Of a stretch of DNA of 64,000 nucleotides, positions 26,500 through 37,789 are shown piece after piece. The notes below the pieces were generated by a model. It did no database searches, was not told where the DNA came from, and saw only the letters and a program-made list of their open reading frames with translations. This stretch comes from Kitasatospora terrestris (lineage in GTDB: Bacteria > Actinomycetota > Actinomycetes > Streptomycetales > Streptomycetaceae). Both the position numbers and the translations under genes were made by a program. The number at the start of each line of letters is the position of its first letter. Within the stretch, counting starts at the first letter, position 1. The stretch is taken from contig NZ_BAABIS010000001.1 of NCBI RefSeq assembly GCF_039542905.1, forward strand, positions 5,270,001-5,334,000, written 5' to 3'.

Positions 26500-28224
26500 T
26501 CACTGCTTCCAGGTGTGCCAGAGGTCCGCGTACGGGCCCTCTGCGGCGAGCAGTTCGTCGTGGGTGCCGAGCTCGGTGAGACGGCCGGACTGCATGACCG
26601 CGACGCGGTCGGCGTCGTGCGCGGTGTGCAGCCGGTGCGCGACGGCGATCACGGTGCGGCCGTCCAGGACGGCGGCCAGGGCGCGTTCGGTGGCGCGCGC
26701 GGTGCGCGGGTCGAGCAGCGCGGTGGCCTCGTCGAGGATCAGCGTGTGCGGGTCGGCGAGCACGACCCGGGCCAGGGCGAGCTGCTGGGCGTGGGCGCCG
26801 TCGAGGTGGTGGCCGCCGGCGCCGAGTTCGGTGTCGAGGCCGTCGGGGAGCTCCAGCTGCCAGCCGACGGCGTCGAGCGCGGCGGTCAGGGTGGCGTCGT
26901 CGGCGTCCGGTGCGGCGATCCGCAGGTTGTCGCGGAGGGTGCCGAGGAAGACGTGGTGCTCCTGGGTGACCAGGACGACCTGGCGGCGGAGGCGTTCGGG
27001 GCCGAGGTCGGCGACCGGCGTGCCGCCGACGGTGACGGCGCCGTCGCGGGGGCGGTCCATGCCGGCGAGCAGCCGGGCGAGGGTGGTCTTGCCGGAGCCG
27101 GACGGTCCGACGACGGCGAGGCGCTCACCGGGGCGGACGGTCAGGTCGACGCCGTGCAGCACGTCGTCGCGGCCCTCGTACGCGTACCGGACCGCGCTGA
27201 CCTCGATCCGGTCGTCGGCCGGTTCGCCGCCGTCGGCGGGGGAGCCGGCCGGAAGGCCGGCGAGCCCCTCGACGCGGGCGTAGGAGGCGCCGCTGGACTG
27301 GAGCTGCTCGATCCAGACCACGACGGTGTCGAGCGGGTTCTCCAGCTGGCGGACGTACAGCGCGGCGGCGACGGCGGCGCCGAGGGTGACCATCCCGTGG
27401 GCGTGCAGGAAGGCACCGGCGAGCAGCACCACGACCACCGGGACGGTGTACGAGACGCTGACGATCGGGAAGAAGACGTTCCGCAGGAAGAGGGTGCGTT
27501 CCCGGGTGCGGCGGCAGTCCTCGACGGCGGCCTCACCGGTGGCGGTGCGGCGCGCCTGGAGGCCGAGCGCCTCGACGGTGCGGGCGCCGGAGGCGGTGGC
27601 GGCGATGACCTCGGCGAGGGTGGAGGTGGCGGCGCCCTCGGCGAGGTAGGCCGTGCGGGCGCGGCGCAGGTACCAGCGGGCGCCGAGCCAGATGCCGGCC
27701 ATGCCGACGGCGCCGCAGGCGCCGAGCAGCGGCTGGACGGTGAGCAGGGCGCCGACGATCAGCAGGATCTGGACCAGGGCGATGAAGACGTCGGGGGCCG
27801 CGTCGCGCAGCGCGGTGCCGACGGCGGCGACGTCGGTGGTGCCGCGGGTGGTGAGGTCGCCGGTGCCCGCGCGTTCGACGGTGGCGGGGGGCAGGGCGAG
27901 GGCGCGGTCGACGAACTGCTCGCGGATCCGGGCGGAGGTGCGCTCGCCGAAGCGGTGGGCGGCGTAACGGGCCTGACGGCCCAGCAGCAACTGGGCGAGG
28001 GCGGCGGCCAGGATGGCGAGGGCGAGCCGGTCGACGGCGGCGGCGCCGGCCCCGGCGGTGACCCGGTCGATGATCCGGCCGAGCAGCCAGGGGCCGACCA
28101 GCCCGGCGAGCGCGGCGAGCGCGTTGAGGGCGAGGAGCCAGGTGAAGCCGCGCAGGTCGCGCCGGATCAGGGCGAGGGTGGCGCGGCGGACGGCGGCGGG
28201 TCCGGCGACGGGCAGGTCGGTCAT
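26500..28224 (-). CDS. ABC exporter half-transporter with intact Walker motifs and degenerate signature
   Basis: This 574-residue membrane-spanning half transporter has six N-terminal helices (about 28-310) and a C-terminal ATPase. Walker A is canonical (GPSGSGKT, 373-380), the Q-loop is VTQEHH and Walker B is canonical (LILDEA, Glu499). The ABC signature is degraded to LDGAH (474-478) instead of LSGGQ. Its partner (28221-30011) has the opposite defects, so the heterodimer can build exactly one competent ATP site. The ATG at 28224 overlaps the partner's stop by 4 bp (ATGA). The cargo is unknown; the family exports drugs, peptides or lipids. Confidence 0.93.
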   Translation of the reverse strand: MTDLPVAGPAAVRRATLALIRRDLRGFTWLLALNALAALAGLVGPWLLGRIIDRVTAGAGAAAVDRLALAILAAALAQLLLGRQARYAAHRFGERTSARIREQFVDRALALPPATVERAGTGDLTTRGTTDVAAVGTALRDAAPDVFIALVQILLIVGALLTVQPLLGACGAVGMAGIWLGARWYLRRARTAYLAEGAATSTLAEVIAATASGARTVEALGLQARRTATGEAAVEDCRRTRERTLFLRNVFFPIVSVSYTVPVVVVLLAGAFLHAHGMVTLGAAVAAALYVRQLENPLDTVVVWIEQLQSSGASYARVEGLAGLPAGSPADGGEPADDRIEVSAVRYAYEGRDDVLHGVDLTVRPGERLAVVGPSGSGKTTLARLLAGMDRPRDGAVTVGGTPVADLGPERLRRQVVLVTQEHHVFLGTLRDNLRIAAPDADDATLTAALDAVGWQLELPDGLDTELGAGGHHLDGAHAQQLALARVVLADPHTLILDEATALLDPRTARATERALAAVLDGRTVIAVAHRLHTAHDADRVAVMQSGRLTELGTHDELLAAEGPYADLWHTWKQ

Positions 28225-30011
28225 CGGACGGTCTCCTCGGCGGTCCGCGGCGCGGGCAGGTCGGTCGCGGGCAGGTCGGCCGCGGCGCCGGCGGGTTCCG
28301 CGTCGGCGGGTTCGGCGTCGTCGCGGGTGACCAGGGCCCGGTAGCCGGGGTGGGCGCGCAGCAGGTCGCGGTGGCGGCCGGTGGCGACGACCTTGCCGTC
28401 GACCAGGTGGGCGACGGTGTCGGCGCGGTCGAGCAGCAGCGGGGAGACGCCGGTGAGCAGGGTGGTCCGGCCGGTGCGGGCGGCGCGCAGACCGGCGGCC
28501 ATGGCGGCCTCGGTGTGGGCGTCGACGGCGGAGGTCGGTTCGACGGCGAGCAGGATGTCGGGCTCGGCGGCGAGCGCGCGGGCCAGCCGCAGGCGCTGGC
28601 GCTGGCCGCCCGAGAGGTTGCGGCCCTCGGCGTCGATCCGGGAGTCCAGGCCGTCGGGCAGGCCGCGCAGCACGTCGAGGGCGGCGGCCGCGTCCAGCGC
28701 GGCGAGCAGGGCCTCGTCGGTGGGTCGGCGGCGGCCGGAGAGCACCTCGCGCAGGGTACCGGCGAAGACCGCGGCCTCGTTGTCGGCGACCAGGATCCGC
28801 TCCCGGACGGCGGGCAGCGCGACGGTGTCGAGGCGGTGGCCGCCCCACTCGGCGGCGGACGGTGCGAAGCGGGCGAGCCGGTCGACCACGGCGGCGCTGT
28901 CCTCGGGACGGGCGCAGGCGAGCACGGTGAGCCCGCCGGGGGCGAGCTCCAGGCCGGACTCGGGGTCGCGCAGGACGGCGGGCGACTCGGGCGCCGGGCG
29001 GCCGTCGGGGGTGGTGCCGGGGTCGAGCCCGAGGAAGCGGACCACCCGGCCGGCGGCGACCAGGCCGCGGCTGATGTCCTGTCCGCTCTCGATCAGGAAC
29101 TGCACCGGGACGACCAGCACCGCGACGTAGCCGTAGACGGCGACCAGTTCGCCGACGGTGATCTCGCCGCCCGCGGCCATCCGGGCGGCCAGCCAGGTGA
29201 CGGCGGCGAGGAACAGGGTGGGCAGGCCGACGCCGAAGGACTGCAGCCAGCTGGTGACCGCGCCGACCCGGTAGCCGTCGGTGAGCAGCCCCTGGGAGTC
29301 GCGGCGGTAGCGCGCGGCGTAGGTCTCCTTGCCGCCGAGGCCGCTCAGCACCCGCAGCCCGCCGACCATGTCCTCGAAGCGGGCGGCCAGCCGGCCCTGG
29401 CGTTCGCGGTAGCTGGACTCCGCCCCGCGCAGCCGGCCGAGCAGCGGCCCGACCAGGACCACCATCAGCGGGACGCCCAGCAGCACGACGGTGGCCAGCA
29501 GCGGGGAGATGGCCAGCAGCAGCCAGGCCACGGCGGCCAGGGCCACGACCGAGCCGACGCCCGGGCCGACGAAGGTCAGGGTGCGGGCGATCTGGCCGAC
29601 GTCGCCGATGCCGATGGTGACCACCTCGCCGGAGGTGACCAGCCGGGGCAGTGCGGCGCCCAGCCGGACCGACTGGCGGATCACCACCCGGACGGTGCGG
29701 AAGGTGGCGTCCATCCGGATCCGGGTCATGGTGCGGTGGCGCAGCATGCTGATCCAGGCGTTGACCACCCCGCAGGCCAGGATCACCGCGGCCCAGCCGA
29801 CCACCCGGCCAGGCCGGTCGGCGCGCAGGCCCTCGTCGATCGCGCGGGAGAGCAGGTACGGCTGCAGGGTGAGCATCAGCATCCACGTGGTGCCGAGGAT
29901 GCCACCGGCCGCCACCCGCCCCTTCTGGCTGCGGGTCAGCCACCAGAGGTAGCGGGCGGGGCCGCGGGTGTCCGGGGTCCCCGGTTCGTTCCGATCGTCC
30001 ACGCAGCGCAC
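28221..30011 (-). CDS. ABC exporter half-transporter with lost Walker A and intact signature
   Basis: This 596-residue partner of the 26500-28224 protein starts at GTG 30011; GTG 30002 is equally possible, with a better-placed AGGG. Membrane helices span about 35-310 (GGILGTTWMLMLTLQPYLLS first). The nucleotide-binding domain is degenerate. Where Walker A should be (about 361-373) the sequence reads LTVLACARPEDSA with no P-loop Gly/Lys. Walker B is ILLAVEPTSAVD, with Val for the Mg-binding Asp although Glu491 remains. The signature LSGGQRQRLRLARAL (466-480) is perfect. It therefore cannot bind ATP normally itself but completes the partner's site. It is the first gene of the pair and divergent from pnuC. 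Confidence 0.92.
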   Translation of the reverse strand: MRCVDDRNEPGTPDTRGPARYLWWLTRSQKGRVAAGGILGTTWMLMLTLQPYLLSRAIDEGLRADRPGRVVGWAAVILACGVVNAWISMLRHRTMTRIRMDATFRTVRVVIRQSVRLGAALPRLVTSGEVVTIGIGDVGQIARTLTFVGPGVGSVVALAAVAWLLLAISPLLATVVLLGVPLMVVLVGPLLGRLRGAESSYRERQGRLAARFEDMVGGLRVLSGLGGKETYAARYRRDSQGLLTDGYRVGAVTSWLQSFGVGLPTLFLAAVTWLAARMAAGGEITVGELVAVYGYVAVLVVPVQFLIESGQDISRGLVAAGRVVRFLGLDPGTTPDGRPAPESPAVLRDPESGLELAPGGLTVLACARPEDSAAVVDRLARFAPSAAEWGGHRLDTVALPAVRERILVADNEAAVFAGTLREVLSGRRRPTDEALLAALDAAAALDVLRGLPDGLDSRIDAEGRNLSGGQRQRLRLARALAAEPDILLAVEPTSAVDAHTEAAMAAGLRAARTGRTTLLTGVSPLLLDRADTVAHLVDGKVVATGRHRDLLRAHPGYRALVTRDDAEPADAEPAGAAADLPATDLPAPRTAEETVR

Positions 30012-30050
30012 CCTAGCCGTCCCGGCACTTGGCAGGCTCCCGCATTTCCC

Positions 30051-30071
30051 TTATCGTCACCCTGACGTTAA
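30051..30071. promoter_or_regulatory. Candidate operator in pnuC leader
   Basis: TTATCGTCA (30051-30059) and TGACGTTAA (30063-30071) form a 9-bp inverted repeat with one mismatch around CCC. It lies 13 bp before the pnuC start, just ahead of its GAGGAGG ribosome site. NAD-salvage genes in actinobacteria are often controlled by NrtR or similar repressors; the identity here is inference. Confidence 0.5.
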
Positions 30072-30084
30072 TCGAGGAGGGGTC

Positions 30085-30672
30085 ATGTCGTTCGACTGGA
30101 CCGAACTGCTGGGCTTCGCCACCGGCGCGGCGTGCGTCGCACTGACCGTCCGGGCGAGCGTCTGGAACTTCCCGGTCGGCATCGCCAACTGCCTGTTCTT
30201 CCTGGTGCTCTTCACCGGTGCCCAGCTGTACGCCGACGCCGCGCTGCAGATCGTCTTCCTGGCGCTCGGCGCGCACGGCTGGTGGCAGTGGCTGCGCGGC
30301 GGGGAACGGCACGGCCGGCGGGAGATCCGCTCCGCCGGCCCGCGCACCGTCGCGCTGACGGCCGCGCTGCTGGTCCCGGTGACCGCGGGCCTGACCCTGG
30401 TGCTGGCCCGCGCCGGCGACAGCGCACCGTTCTGGGACGCGCTCACCACCGCGCTCTCGCTCGCCGCCCAGTGGCTGCTGAACACCAAGCGCATCGAGAC
30501 CTGGTGGTTCTGGATCGCCGCCGACCTGGTCTACGTCCCGCTCTACCTCGCCAAGGGCCTCTACCTGACCGGCGCGGTCTACGTGCTGTTCCTCGCGATG
30601 TGCCTGGCCGGCCTGCGGGCCTGGCAGCGCGAACGGACCGACCTCGGCCGGATGGCGGTGGCGGGCGCATGA
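30085..30672 (+). CDS. pnuC: Nicotinamide riboside/mononucleotide transporter PnuC
   Basis: This 195-residue inner-membrane facilitator of the PnuC family has about seven short hydrophobic helices. Family features include VWNFPVGIANCLFFLVLF, YADAALQIVFLALGAHGWWQ and the C-terminal LNTKRIETWWFWIAADLVYV. It imports nicotinamide riboside, trapped inside the cell by phosphorylation. The ATG at 30085 follows GAGGAGG. It overlaps nadR by 4 bp (ATGA), which supplies the trapping kinase and adenylyltransferase. A dyad in the leader suggests repressor control. Confidence 0.95.
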   Translation: MSFDWTELLGFATGAACVALTVRASVWNFPVGIANCLFFLVLFTGAQLYADAALQIVFLALGAHGWWQWLRGGERHGRREIRSAGPRTVALTAALLVPVTAGLTLVLARAGDSAPFWDALTTALSLAAQWLLNTKRIETWWFWIAADLVYVPLYLAKGLYLTGAVYVLFLAMCLAGLRAWQRERTDLGRMAVAGA

Positions 30673-31784
30673 GCCGCTTCGGGCACGGGCTGGTGATCGG
30701 CAAGTTCTACCCGCCGCACGCCGGGCACCACTTCCTGATCCGCAGCGCCGCCGACGCCTGCGAGCGGGTCACCGTGGTGGTGATGGCCGCCGACGTGGAG
30801 TCGATACCGCTGGCCGCGCGGCTGGCGTGGATCCGCGAGGCGTGGGCCGCCGAGCCCCGGGTACGGGTGGTCGGCACCGTGGACAACCTGGAGGTCGACT
30901 ACGACAGCGAGGAGGTCTGGGCCGGACACGTCGCCCTGATGCGGGACGCGGTGCGGGCGGCGGGGCCGGCGGGGGAGCCGCCGGTCGACGCGGTGTTCAG
31001 CTCCGAGCCGTACGGGGTCGAGCTGGCCCGCCGCTTCGGCGCCGCGCCGGTGGTGCTCGACCGGCCCCGGGACACCTTCCCGGTCTCCGGGACGAAGGTG
31101 CGGGCCGACCCGGTCGCGCACTGGGCCGACCTGGAGCCGCCGGTCCGCGCCTGGCTGACCCGCCGGGTGGTGGTGCTGGGCGCCGAGTCCACCGGGACGA
31201 CCACGCTCTCCCGCGACCTCGCCGAGGCGCTGCGCGCCCGCGGCGGCCCGCACGGCCCGACCGGCTGGGTGCCCGAGTACGGGCGGGAACTGACCGTGGC
31301 CAAGCTCGCCGTCGCCCGCGCGCTCGCCCCGGCCGACGGACCCGGGCCGACCGTCTTCGACCTGGAGTGGGGCGACCCGGACTTCGCCCTGGTGGCCCGG
31401 CGGCAGACCGAGGCCGAGGAGAGGGCCGCCCGTTCCGGCGGGCCGGTGCTGGTCTGCGACACCGACGCGCTGGCCACCACCGTCTGGCAGGAGCGGTACG
31501 TCGGCGCGGTCACCCCCGAGGTGCGGGAGCTGGCCGCGGCGATGCCCGCGCGGGCGCTGTACCTGCTCACCTCGGAGGTGGGCGTCGCGTTCGAGGACGA
31601 CGGCCTGCGCGACGGCGAGCACCTGCGGGCCTGGATGAACGGCCGCTTCCGCGAGGTGCTGGCCGCCCAGCCGGTCCCCTGGATCGAGGTGACCGGCAGC
31701 CGCGAGGAGCGACTCGCCACCGCCCTGGCCGCGGTCGACCGCCTGCTGGCGGAGGGCCCGGGCCTGGCCGACCCCCTCGGGTGA
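30669..31784 (+). CDS. nadR: NadR-type NMN adenylyltransferase / ribosylnicotinamide kinase
   Basis: Bifunctional cytoplasmic NAD-salvage enzyme of 371 residues. The N-terminal nucleotidyltransferase domain has GKFYPPHAGH (11-20) and VSGTKVRAD (139-147), the two signatures for joining NMN to ATP. The C-terminal domain is a P-loop kinase (AAA_28-like), with GAESTGTTTL at 171-180, WVPEYGRELT, CDTDALATTVWQERYVG and LLTSEVGVAFEDDGLRDGEH. It lacks the N-terminal HTH of enteric NadR. The expected P-loop Lys at 177 is Thr, which may be lineage-specific or may weaken kinase activity. Translationally coupled to pnuC. Confidence 0.93.
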   Translation: MSRFGHGLVIGKFYPPHAGHHFLIRSAADACERVTVVVMAADVESIPLAARLAWIREAWAAEPRVRVVGTVDNLEVDYDSEEVWAGHVALMRDAVRAAGPAGEPPVDAVFSSEPYGVELARRFGAAPVVLDRPRDTFPVSGTKVRADPVAHWADLEPPVRAWLTRRVVVLGAESTGTTTLSRDLAEALRARGGPHGPTGWVPEYGRELTVAKLAVARALAPADGPGPTVFDLEWGDPDFALVARRQTEAEERAARSGGPVLVCDTDALATTVWQERYVGAVTPEVRELAAAMPARALYLLTSEVGVAFEDDGLRDGEHLRAWMNGRFREVLAAQPVPWIEVTGSREERLATALAAVDRLLAEGPGLADPLG

Positions 31785-31786
31785 AC

Positions 31787-31802
31787 GCCCCTGTCGGGGC
31801 GG
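31787..31802. terminator. Short terminator hairpin after nadR
   Basis: CGCCCC (31787-31792) and GGGGCG (31797-31802) with a 4-nt loop, between convergent nadR and an ABC gene. Confidence 0.55.
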
Positions 31803-31806
31803 TCCG

Positions 31807-33657
31807 CTACACGAGGCTGTCGCGCCAGGTCTGGTGGAGGGTGGCGAAGCGGCCCTCGCCGGCGGTGAGGTCGGCGGGGGTGCCGTCCTCGACCACCCGG
31901 CCCTGGTCCATCACCAGGACGCGGTCGGCGATCTCCACGGTGGAGAGCCGGTGGGCGATGATCACCGAGGTGCGGCCGGCCAGCACGGTCCGCATCGCGC
32001 GCTGCACCGCCTGCTCGCCGGGCACGTCCAACGACGAGGTGGCCTCGTCCAGGATCAGCACGGCCGGGTCGGCGAGCAGTGCCCGGGCGAAGGCGACCAG
32101 TTGGCGCTGGCCGGCCGAGATCCGGCCGCCCCGCTTGCGGACGTCGGTGTCGTAGCCGTTCGGCAGGGCGGTGATGAACTCGTGCGCGCCGATCGCCCGG
32201 GCGGCCTCCTCGACCTCCTCGCGGGTGGCGTCGGGCCGGCCGATGGCGATGTTCTCGGCGACCGTCCCGGAGAACAGGAAGGACTCCTGGGTGACCATCA
32301 CCACGTTGGCGCGCAGGGTCGGGGTGGCCAGGTCGCGCAGGTCGACGCCGTCCAGGGTGACCCGGCCGTCGGTCGGGTCGTAGAACCGGGCGAGCAGCTT
32401 GGCCAGGGTGGACTTGCCGGCGCCGGTGGCGCCGACCACGGCGGTGGTCTGCCCGGCGGGCAGCACCAGGTCGAAGGTGGGCAGCACCTCCTTCCCGGTC
32501 CGGTAGGCGAAGCGGACGCCGCGGAAGCCGACCTCGCGGCCCTTCCCGGCGGCTTCGGGCAGCTCGACGGGCGCGGTGGTCTCGGCGACGGTCGGCTCGT
32601 GGGCGAGCAGGCCGGCCATCTTCTCCAGCGCGGCGGCGGCGGACTGGTAGCTGTTCAGGAACATCGCCAGCTGGTCGATCGGGTCGTACAGGCGGCGCAG
32701 GTAGAGCACGAAGGCGGTGAGCACGCCGAGCTCCAGGCTGCCGTCGGTGACCAGGTACGCGCCGTACAGCACGACGGCGGTGATCCAGACGTTGGCGGTG
32801 GCCCGGGACAGGCCGACGTACCGGGCCATCTCCAGCAGGCCGTCGGCGGTGGCGGCGGCGGACTGCCGGTTGACGGTGGCGAAGGCCTTCTCGTTGGCGG
32901 CCTCGCGGCGGAAGGCCTGGACGGGGCGGATGCCGTTCATGGTCTCGGTGAAGCGGACGATGAGCGCGGCGACCGCCGTCCGGGAGCGCCGGTAGACCTG
33001 CTGGGAGCGGCGCCGGAAGGAGCGGACGATCAGGTACATCGGCAGGAAGGAGATCAGCGCGGCGAGGCCGAGCCGCCAGTCCATCCAGATCAGCACCACG
33101 GTGATGTAGCAGACCGACAGGCCGACCATCAGCAGTTCCTGCAGGCCCTCGGCGAGCAGCTCGCGCAGCGCGTCCACGTCGCTGGTGGCGCGGGAGATGA
33201 TCCGGCCGGAGGTGTAGCGCTCGTGGAAGTCGAGGCTGAGCCGCTGGGCGTGCCGGAAGATCCGGCTGCGCAGGTCGAGCAGGATGTCCTGGTTGATCCG
33301 GGCGCTGACCCGGATGAAGGCGCGCTGCAGCACGGTGGCGACCAGCGCGCAGCCCAGGTACGCGGCGATGACCGCGATCAGCGGGCCGCTGTCGTGGTCG
33401 CGCAGCGCGGGGATGCCGCGGTCCATGGCGAGCGCGACCAGCAGCGGACCGGCCTGCATGGCGGCCTGCTGGACGAGGATCAGCAGCACCGCGCCGGTGA
33501 TCCGGCGGCGGTGCGGGCCGAGCAGTTCGCCGAGCAGGCGGCGCGGGGCTCCGGGCGGGACGGGGATGTCCTCGTCCTCGGCGGCGGGCAGCGCGGGGTC
33601 CTCGGCGGGTGGGAGTTGCTCCTCGGCCGGTTCCGCGGGGGCGACGGTGGTGGTCAT
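31807..33657 (-). CDS. ABC exporter half-transporter (canonical Walker motifs)
   Basis: This 616-residue protein has an N-terminal acidic Pro/Glu-rich leader (about 1-38), six membrane helices (about 55-340) and an ATPase with Walker A GATGAGKST, Q-loop TQESFLF and Walker B VLILDEATSSLD. The signature reads ISAGQRQ rather than LSGGQ. Its partner at 33654-35534 has a perfect LSGGQ but a non-catalytic Walker B Asp. The two starts/stops overlap by 4 bp (ATGA at 33654-33657). The motif distribution is that of heterodimeric exporters with one catalytic and one degenerate site. Substrate unknown; multidrug or lipid export is plausible. Confidence 0.94.
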   Translation of the reverse strand: MTTTVAPAEPAEEQLPPAEDPALPAAEDEDIPVPPGAPRRLLGELLGPHRRRITGAVLLILVQQAAMQAGPLLVALAMDRGIPALRDHDSGPLIAVIAAYLGCALVATVLQRAFIRVSARINQDILLDLRSRIFRHAQRLSLDFHERYTSGRIISRATSDVDALRELLAEGLQELLMVGLSVCYITVVLIWMDWRLGLAALISFLPMYLIVRSFRRRSQQVYRRSRTAVAALIVRFTETMNGIRPVQAFRREAANEKAFATVNRQSAAATADGLLEMARYVGLSRATANVWITAVVLYGAYLVTDGSLELGVLTAFVLYLRRLYDPIDQLAMFLNSYQSAAAALEKMAGLLAHEPTVAETTAPVELPEAAGKGREVGFRGVRFAYRTGKEVLPTFDLVLPAGQTTAVVGATGAGKSTLAKLLARFYDPTDGRVTLDGVDLRDLATPTLRANVVMVTQESFLFSGTVAENIAIGRPDATREEVEEAARAIGAHEFITALPNGYDTDVRKRGGRISAGQRQLVAFARALLADPAVLILDEATSSLDVPGEQAVQRAMRTVLAGRTSVIIAHRLSTVEIADRVLVMDQGRVVEDGTPADLTAGEGRFATLHQTWRDSLV

Positions 33658-35534
33658 CGGGGCAGGGACCCTTCGAGCTCGGGGGCGGCCTCGCCGGACA
33701 TCAGGGCCCGGTAGGCCGGGGAGCTGTGCAGCAGCTCCTGGTGGGTGCCGACGGCGGCGATCCGGCCGCCCTCCAGCAGGGCGACCCGGTCGGCCAGCAG
33801 CACGGTGGACGGCCGGTGGGCGACCACCAGCGCGGTGGTGGAGGCGAGCACCTGGCGCAGCGCGCGCTCGACCAGGGCCTCGGTGTGCACGTCGAGGGCG
33901 GACAGCGGGTCGTCGAGGACCAGGAAGCGCGGGTCGCCGACCACGGCGCGGGCCAGCGCGAGGCGCTGGCGCTGGCCGCCGGACAGGCTCAGGCCCTGCT
34001 CGCCGACCTGGGTGTCGGCGCCCTCGGGCAGCTTCTCCACGAAGCCGGCCTGGGCGGTGGCCAGTGCGACGGCGAGCCGGTCGGGTCCGGCGTCGGGGGC
34101 GCCCATCAGGACGTTCTCCCGGACGCTGGCGGAGAACAGGGTGGGCTCCTCGAAGGCGACCGAGACCAGCTCGCGCAGCCGCGCCCGGGGCAGGTCGCGG
34201 ATGTCGGTGCCGTCCAGGGTGATCGAGCCCCCGGTGGTCTCGTACAGCCGGGGGATCAGCGCGGTGAGCGTGGTCTTGCCGCAGCCGGTGGTGCCGACCA
34301 GGGCCATCGTCTCTCCGGGGCGGACGTGCAGGTCGATCCCGTCGAGCAGGTCGGGGGTGTCGTCCGGTGCGTCCGGGTAGCGGAAGCGGACGCCGGTGAA
34401 GCGGATGCCGCGCTCCTCGGCGGGGGCGAGGCCGCTGGGCTCGGCGGAGGCCTCGGGCTCGTCCATCACCTCGAAGAAGCGGTCGGAGGCGCTGGCCGCC
34501 TCGGCGGCGAAGCCGAGCAGCCAGCCGAGCGACTCCACCGGCCAGCGCAGGGCGAGCGCGGTGGACAGGAAGGCGACCAGGGTGCCGGCCGACATCGAGC
34601 CGTCGGCGACCTGCCAGGCGCCGACGGCGAGCGCGCAGCCGAGGGCCAGCTCGGGCAGGCCGACGATGACCGCCCACAGGTTGCCGAGCAGGCCGGCCCG
34701 GCGCAGCTCGGTCCGCCGCAGCTCCAGACCGAGGCGGCGGAACTCCTCGGCCATGGTGCGGTGCCGGCCGAAGGCCTTGAGGATGCGGATGCCGAGCACC
34801 GACTCCTCGACCACGGTGGTCAGGTCGCCGTTCTGGTCCTGGGCGAGGCGCGAGGTGACCTGGTAGTTGCCCTCGAAGCGCCGGGTGTAGACGATCAGCG
34901 GCAGCGCGGGCAGCAGGGTGATCAGCGCGAGCCGCCAGTCCAGCAGGAACATCAGCGCGGTGCCGGTCAGGAAGACCGTCGAGTTGACGATCAGGAAGAC
35001 CAGCGGGAAGACGAAGAACAGCCGCATCACGAACATGTCCGCGGTGGCCCGGGACAGCAGCTGGCCGGAGGGCCAGCGGTCGTGGAAGGAGACCGGCAGC
35101 CGCTGCAGCTTCGCGTAGAGGTCGCCGCGCATCGCGGTCTCGACCCGGGCCATCGGCCGGGCCAGGACCACCCGTCGGGTCCAGAACAGTGCCGCCTCGG
35201 CCAGGCCCAGCGCGAGCAGCAGCCCGGCCAGCGGCCAGAGGGCGGCCAGGTCGCGGTGGGCGATCGGGCCGTCGACGATCGAGCGCAGCACGATCGGCAC
35301 GGCGAGCACGCTCAGCGAGGCCAGCCCGGCGGCGGCCACCGAGCCGGCGATCCGCCACCGGGCGACCCGCGCGTAGGGCCACAGGCGCAGCAGGGAGCGT
35401 ACGACGGAGTGCCGCGACGGGGTCGGCACGGCTGTTCGGTCTGGTGAGAGCCCGTCGCCGTCCGCGGGGGTGGGCGGGGCGGCGGTCTCTTGGTTCTCGG
35501 CCATCGCCGAGAGGGTAGGCCGCCGCACCGACAT
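33654..35534 (-). CDS. ABC exporter half-transporter (non-catalytic Walker B)
   Basis: This 626-residue first gene of the second exporter pair carries an N-terminal charged region (about 1-45), six membrane helices (about 60-330) and an ATPase. Walker A is GTTGCGKTTL, the signature is LSGGQRQRLALARA and Walker B is FLVLDDPLSALD, with Asp in place of the catalytic Glu. This is the degenerate-site partner of the downstream protein. The ATG at 35534 has GGTGAG close by; ATG 35504 (MAENQE) would shorten it by ten residues and cannot be excluded. It is separated from glgX by 74 bp on the same strand. Confidence 0.93.
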   Translation of the reverse strand: MSVRRPTLSAMAENQETAAPPTPADGDGLSPDRTAVPTPSRHSVVRSLLRLWPYARVARWRIAGSVAAAGLASLSVLAVPIVLRSIVDGPIAHRDLAALWPLAGLLLALGLAEAALFWTRRVVLARPMARVETAMRGDLYAKLQRLPVSFHDRWPSGQLLSRATADMFVMRLFFVFPLVFLIVNSTVFLTGTALMFLLDWRLALITLLPALPLIVYTRRFEGNYQVTSRLAQDQNGDLTTVVEESVLGIRILKAFGRHRTMAEEFRRLGLELRRTELRRAGLLGNLWAVIVGLPELALGCALAVGAWQVADGSMSAGTLVAFLSTALALRWPVESLGWLLGFAAEAASASDRFFEVMDEPEASAEPSGLAPAEERGIRFTGVRFRYPDAPDDTPDLLDGIDLHVRPGETMALVGTTGCGKTTLTALIPRLYETTGGSITLDGTDIRDLPRARLRELVSVAFEEPTLFSASVRENVLMGAPDAGPDRLAVALATAQAGFVEKLPEGADTQVGEQGLSLSGGQRQRLALARAVVGDPRFLVLDDPLSALDVHTEALVERALRQVLASTTALVVAHRPSTVLLADRVALLEGGRIAAVGTHQELLHSSPAYRALMSGEAAPELEGSLPR

Positions 35535-35608
35535 TTCTCACCAGGTTTTTCGCACCTGTCGTCGAGAACCGGCCACGGTCGGACGGGTGCGAAGCGACAG
35601 GAGGGGCT

Positions 35609-37789
<2,181 letters not shown>

